Source of the DNA: Candidatus Zixiibacteriota bacterium
Lineage (GTDB): Bacteria; Zixibacteria; MSB-5A5; GN15; PGXB01
Assembly: GCA_026397495.1 (NCBI GenBank)
Contig: JAPLUS010000152.1
Coordinates: forward strand, 1 to 7,971
DNA: 7,971 nt
Direction: 5' to 3'
The translations under genes were made by a program, and so were the position numbers. Positions within the stretch are counted from its first letter, which is position 1; each line of letters begins with the position of its first letter. This document shows positions 5,001 through 7,971 of the stretch, one piece after another. The notes under the pieces are model-generated. The model made no database searches, had not been told where the DNA came from, and saw only the letters and a list, made by a program, of their open reading frames with translations.

Positions 5001-6908
5001 TTGAAAAGATTAACGGATAGGAAAATAGGCCGGCTTTCGACGATCATTTTGATATTACTTGTAGTTTTTCCTGCGATTATTTTATCTCAAGTGATTAAAC
5101 AGGTTAACGATGCTTTAATCTCCGGCGACACCACCACGGCCATAAGCTTATTGGAAGAGCAGATCAAGCTTGATCCCAGTTTTAGTGAAAACTATTATAT
5201 ACTTGGCGAGATAAATCTTAGCAGAAAGCAGTTTCAAGAAGCGGAGCAACAATTTCAGCTTTCTTTCGACAAAAACAATCGGTTCTTTGAGGGGCTTTAT
5301 GCCCTTGGCATGGTTCAACTCCGACTAAGCAAGGTTGAAAATGCCGGCAAGAACTTTGATTTGGGTTTGAAAAAATCACCCAAGAATCTCAAGGCCGCCT
5401 TTTATAATGGTCTTGGATTATACCATATAGCTAAAGGGGATTATTCCACCGCAGATAAGGAACTGAGGCAGGCTATTATTTCCGATTCAACCGTCGCCGA
5501 ATACCATGTCAATCTCGGCGATGCCAATTTGAAGATGAAGGTCTATCCTCTGGCTATGAGTGAATATGAAAAGGCGATCCGGCTTGATACCACCTTCCTT
5601 GAGGTTTACTTTCATCTGGCCGAAGCCTGTCTGGAGATGAAGGACTATAACGCCGCTTTGGAAAATCTTAAAACCGTCTTGAGACGGGATTCTACTCATG
5701 CGGAAGCCTGGATGCAGGCCGGCGGCATCTATTATAAGGCGGCTCGTTCGGCACGTACGGCCGAAGATACTAAACAGCGCTTTATGGAGGCAATTGGTTC
5801 CTATAAAAAGTATATGGAGCTGGTCGGAGGAAAGCCCGATAGCGCTACCGGGCGGGCTTATTATGAAACCGGCATGTCATATCTGATGCTTGGTCCGGTT
5901 GGATGCGAAGATGCCAAAAAATATTTCTCTATTGTGCTGGCCATTCCGGTGGAACCCAAAGACATCTATTTCTATTACGGTCGGGCTTTTGGTGGCTGTG
6001 GGCAATATGACTCGGCTCTGGCTTATTTTCAGAAACATATCGACTGGGCCAATAAACAGGGAGAAAACTTCAAATCGGCGATCGGCGATGATGAGCTTTA
6101 CCGTCGTATCGGTGAAGCCTACGAAAACATGAAAGATTATCAAAATGCGATTACGCACTATAGAAAATCCCTTGATATTGATTCTACTCAGGAGAGAATT
6201 CTCTATGGGGTGGCAGTCGCCTATAATTATCTTGGCGATTATCGGAACGCATTGGGTTACTATATGAAAAGAATCGCCTTGGGGGTTGATGAAAAATCTT
6301 GGTATATTTACTATAATGCCGCCACGGCGGCGCTTTATCTGGCGGAAAAAACGGCTCAAGGAGAGAGACCCAAGGCAATTGATTCAACATTGAACTCCGG
6401 CCCCGACCCATTGGTGGGAATTAATTTTGCCCAGTTGGCCGCGGATTATTTGGAAAAGGTAATCCAATTCAAAGCCGATAATATCAAGGCGATGGCTATG
6501 TTGGCCTCCACATATCTTTATCAGCTCTCCAAGTGTCCCGAGGCAATAGCGCTCTACCAGAAAGTTTTAACGGCGGAACCGGAGAATTGCGAAGCCCTGA
6601 AATCATTAGGATATGCCCACTTTGCAGGCTTGTGTCAAAGGAATTATTCTCTGGCTCTTGACTACCTGAATAGAGCTCTTAATTGCTTGGTCAAGAAGAG
6701 CGGCTCAGAATGCAAAGATGCCGATCTTCTCCTCTGGATTGCCCAAACTTATCATTTTCGGGCCGTGGAGAAGAGGGATGCCAAGCAGAAGGATGAGTCA
6801 AAAAAAGATTTTAAAGCGGCTTTTGATTGGTATAAGAGAATGCTTAAGTGTGACCCCGGTAATAAAGCCGCCATGGATGGACATGATCAGGTAAAGTTTG
6901 AGTTTTAG
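5001..6908 (+). CDS. Exported multi-TPR protein (635 aa)
   Basis: The N-terminus has a basic start (MKRLTDRKIGRL) and a hydrophobic core (about 13-29, TIILILLVVFPAIILS), so it is a signal peptide or an N-terminal anchor, and the protein acts in the envelope. At least a dozen TPR units follow, for example near 62-94, 129-162, 164-196, 198-230 (VYFHLAEACLEMKDYNAALE), 366-396 (YRRIGEAYENMKDYQNAITH) and 398-430. Insertions interrupt the array at about 250-262 and 448-472. Nine cysteines are present (210, 301, 333, 512, 530, 545, 562, 571, 617), six of them after residue 510, which could form disulfides after export. TPR arrays are protein-binding scaffolds; no catalytic motif is seen. The next gene begins 21 bases downstream, so they are probably one operon. 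A GTG at 4992 would add three residues. Partner identity is unknown. Confidence 0.88.
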   Translation: MKRLTDRKIGRLSTIILILLVVFPAIILSQVIKQVNDALISGDTTTAISLLEEQIKLDPSFSENYYILGEINLSRKQFQEAEQQFQLSFDKNNRFFEGLYALGMVQLRLSKVENAGKNFDLGLKKSPKNLKAAFYNGLGLYHIAKGDYSTADKELRQAIISDSTVAEYHVNLGDANLKMKVYPLAMSEYEKAIRLDTTFLEVYFHLAEACLEMKDYNAALENLKTVLRRDSTHAEAWMQAGGIYYKAARSARTAEDTKQRFMEAIGSYKKYMELVGGKPDSATGRAYYETGMSYLMLGPVGCEDAKKYFSIVLAIPVEPKDIYFYYGRAFGGCGQYDSALAYFQKHIDWANKQGENFKSAIGDDELYRRIGEAYENMKDYQNAITHYRKSLDIDSTQERILYGVAVAYNYLGDYRNALGYYMKRIALGVDEKSWYIYYNAATAALYLAEKTAQGERPKAIDSTLNSGPDPLVGINFAQLAADYLEKVIQFKADNIKAMAMLASTYLYQLSKCPEAIALYQKVLTAEPENCEALKSLGYAHFAGLCQRNYSLALDYLNRALNCLVKKSGSECKDADLLLWIAQTYHFRAVEKRDAKQKDESKKDFKAAFDWYKRMLKCDPGNKAAMDGHDQVKFEF

Positions 6909-6929
6909 CGCTGTTGTATAGGAGAATTT

Positions 6930-7805
6930 ATGACCGAAAATGATGAAAGGAAAAACCCCCAAATCCCGGATAAAGAGATTGATCCCGATCTGAGGTATCG
7001 CTATCTCGGCTTTGAAGTCAAGCCGGGCAAGATTGGCGATCTTTTTCAATCGGAATCAGAAAAACAGAATTGGGTCCAGAGAATCTTGGAAAAGAGGAAA
7101 GCGGGAATCAAGCTTCGCGAGACATGTTCTCTTACTGAGATAAGGGTGGCTCCTTATGAACGAATCATTTTGACTATTACTTCTGTGCTGTTAGTGTTGT
7201 CTCTTTTCCTGCCGTGGTTTTCCGGTTATCGTGAGATTGAAGTAAAACCCAAGGCCGCTGCTCAACAGGAGGTAACGCCGGGGACCAGTGAGATGGCCGA
7301 CAATATACAACCCGAGGCGGCTAAAAAAGATGAAATGGGCTTTACCTCAATCAGCACCATTAAAAAGAGAGTTGAAATACGTCGTGAGTACGAATCTGCC
7401 TCCGCCATGGGCGCCATCTTTTCAATAGGCAGTCTGGGTTCAAAAGTCTTTTCATCGGGATTCATCTTGATGCTAAGCGGTTTCCTTATGATTATCTATA
7501 TACTCCTTTGTATCGGACTGGCGGCTTATACTCTCAATATCCTTTATCGTGTCAAGGGAGATGCTGATAAAATCGCCCTGGAATTGAAAAGAATACTGAA
7601 ATGGAATTGGCTGCCGATTGGTATCTGGGCGTTTTGTATGCTGATTTCATTTGTTGGAGCAGATTATTCATTCAGCACGGTCGGGGCGATGAAACAGGTC
7701 GGCAGAAGCTACGGTATTTCGACTTTTCTTGGCCTTTTAACCTATGGTTTTTATATATCGCTGGCGGCCCTTACTATGAATGCCGTAAAAGCGAGCGAAA
7801 TTTAA
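6930..7805 (+). CDS. Four-helix membrane protein with cytoplasmic N-domain (291 aa)
   Basis: I do not recognise a named family. The first 75 residues are soluble and charged, with an aromatic-rich segment (DLRYRYLGFEVKPGKIGDLF, 20-39) that looks like the best-defined part. Helix 1 is about 79-98 (ITSVLLVLSLFLPWF). A polar loop of about 77 residues (100-176), with a Pro/Ala/Gln-rich stretch, is followed by helix 2 (about 177-203), a basic loop (RVKGDADKIALELKR), helix 3 (about 226-246) and helix 4 (about 263-284). By the positive-inside rule both ends are cytoplasmic and the large loop is periplasmic, where it could meet the TPR protein encoded upstream. The ATG has a good SD, GGAGA, with about five bases spacing. 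It sits 21 bases after the TPR gene and 45 before the next one, so it is probably part of one operon. The function is unknown. Confidence 0.82.
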   Translation: MTENDERKNPQIPDKEIDPDLRYRYLGFEVKPGKIGDLFQSESEKQNWVQRILEKRKAGIKLRETCSLTEIRVAPYERIILTITSVLLVLSLFLPWFSGYREIEVKPKAAAQQEVTPGTSEMADNIQPEAAKKDEMGFTSISTIKKRVEIRREYESASAMGAIFSIGSLGSKVFSSGFILMLSGFLMIIYILLCIGLAAYTLNILYRVKGDADKIALELKRILKWNWLPIGIWAFCMLISFVGADYSFSTVGAMKQVGRSYGISTFLGLLTYGFYISLAALTMNAVKASEI

Positions 7806-7850
7806 ATTGAGTAGAAAGTAATTAAAATTAAACTTGGAGGTCTGGTAAAA

Positions 7851-7971
7851 GTGAAACAATCATTATTCATCACTCTAAACTTTCTGATTTCGTTTGTAAT
7901 CGGATATGTGGTCTGGGGGATCATTCTGACAAGTCAGCCGGCCGGAACGTTAGCTCACTCGGTTTATCTGG
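7851..7971 (+). CDS. Membrane protein N-terminal fragment (cut by right edge)
   Basis: A GTG start follows a GGAGG at 7836-7840, ten bases upstream. The 40 visible residues begin MKQSLFITLNFLISFVIGYV and form one transmembrane helix (about 5-27), followed by a short extracytoplasmic-looking stretch (TSQPAGTLAHSVYL). This could be the first helix of a MotA/TolQ/ExbB-type proton-channel protein, as such genes often sit beside envelope TPR proteins. The fragment is too short to show any family motif, so this is a guess from context. It probably belongs to the operon of the TPR and four-helix genes. Confidence 0.55.
   Translation, partial: MKQSLFITLNFLISFVIGYVVWGIILTSQPAGTLAHSVYL

Noticed and set aside
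5877..6359. Long minus-strand ORF (160 codons) opposite the TPR gene
   Set aside because: The plus-strand frame encodes clear TPR repeats across the whole stretch; the antisense frame lacks a recognisable domain and is a shadow.

Overview
The window looks like chromosomal DNA of a Gram-negative, probably uncultured bacterium. The evidence is a DUF4388 (PATAN-type) protein, a large exported TPR protein, a Wzx-like flippase, strong AGGAGG-type ribosome-binding sites and frequent TTG/GTG starts. I would place it in the broad FCB / candidate-phylum (Zixibacteria-like) or deltaproteobacterial gene pool. This is an impression from protein style, not a phylogenetic result. I see no IS element, CRISPR array, tRNA or rRNA, and no phage genes.

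Minus strand, 1-1647: three genes are read leftwards, in the order DUF4388 protein, uncharacterised charged protein of about 197 residues, and the start of a TPR-like protein cut by the window edge. The last two overlap by 11 bases. The first two share one reading frame, separated by a single TAA and 90 open bases. A divergent intergenic region (1648-1918) carries candidate promoters in both directions.

Plus strand, 1919-2785: two tandem genes each encode 129 residues. They align without gaps at about 57% identity, by hand count 73/129, and look like single STAS/SpoIIAA-fold proteins. A perfect 8-bp hairpin lies between them. A 504-residue Wzx-like flippase follows (2877-4391) with no glycosyltransferases in view.

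4392-4691 is AT-rich and apparently non-coding. It leads into a second plus-strand group: a 68-residue two-helix membrane protein, an exported TPR protein of about 635 residues, a four-helix membrane protein, and the start of a further membrane protein cut by the right edge. Spacing of 21 and 45 bases suggests that the last three form an operon. A TTGACA-containing promoter candidate lies in the gap before the TPR gene. The layout recalls TonB/ExbB-ExbD-associated TPR loci, but none of those core proteins can be confirmed here.

The observations most worth a second look are the duplicated STAS-like pair with its hairpin, the same-frame junction after DUF4388, and the membrane/TPR cluster.
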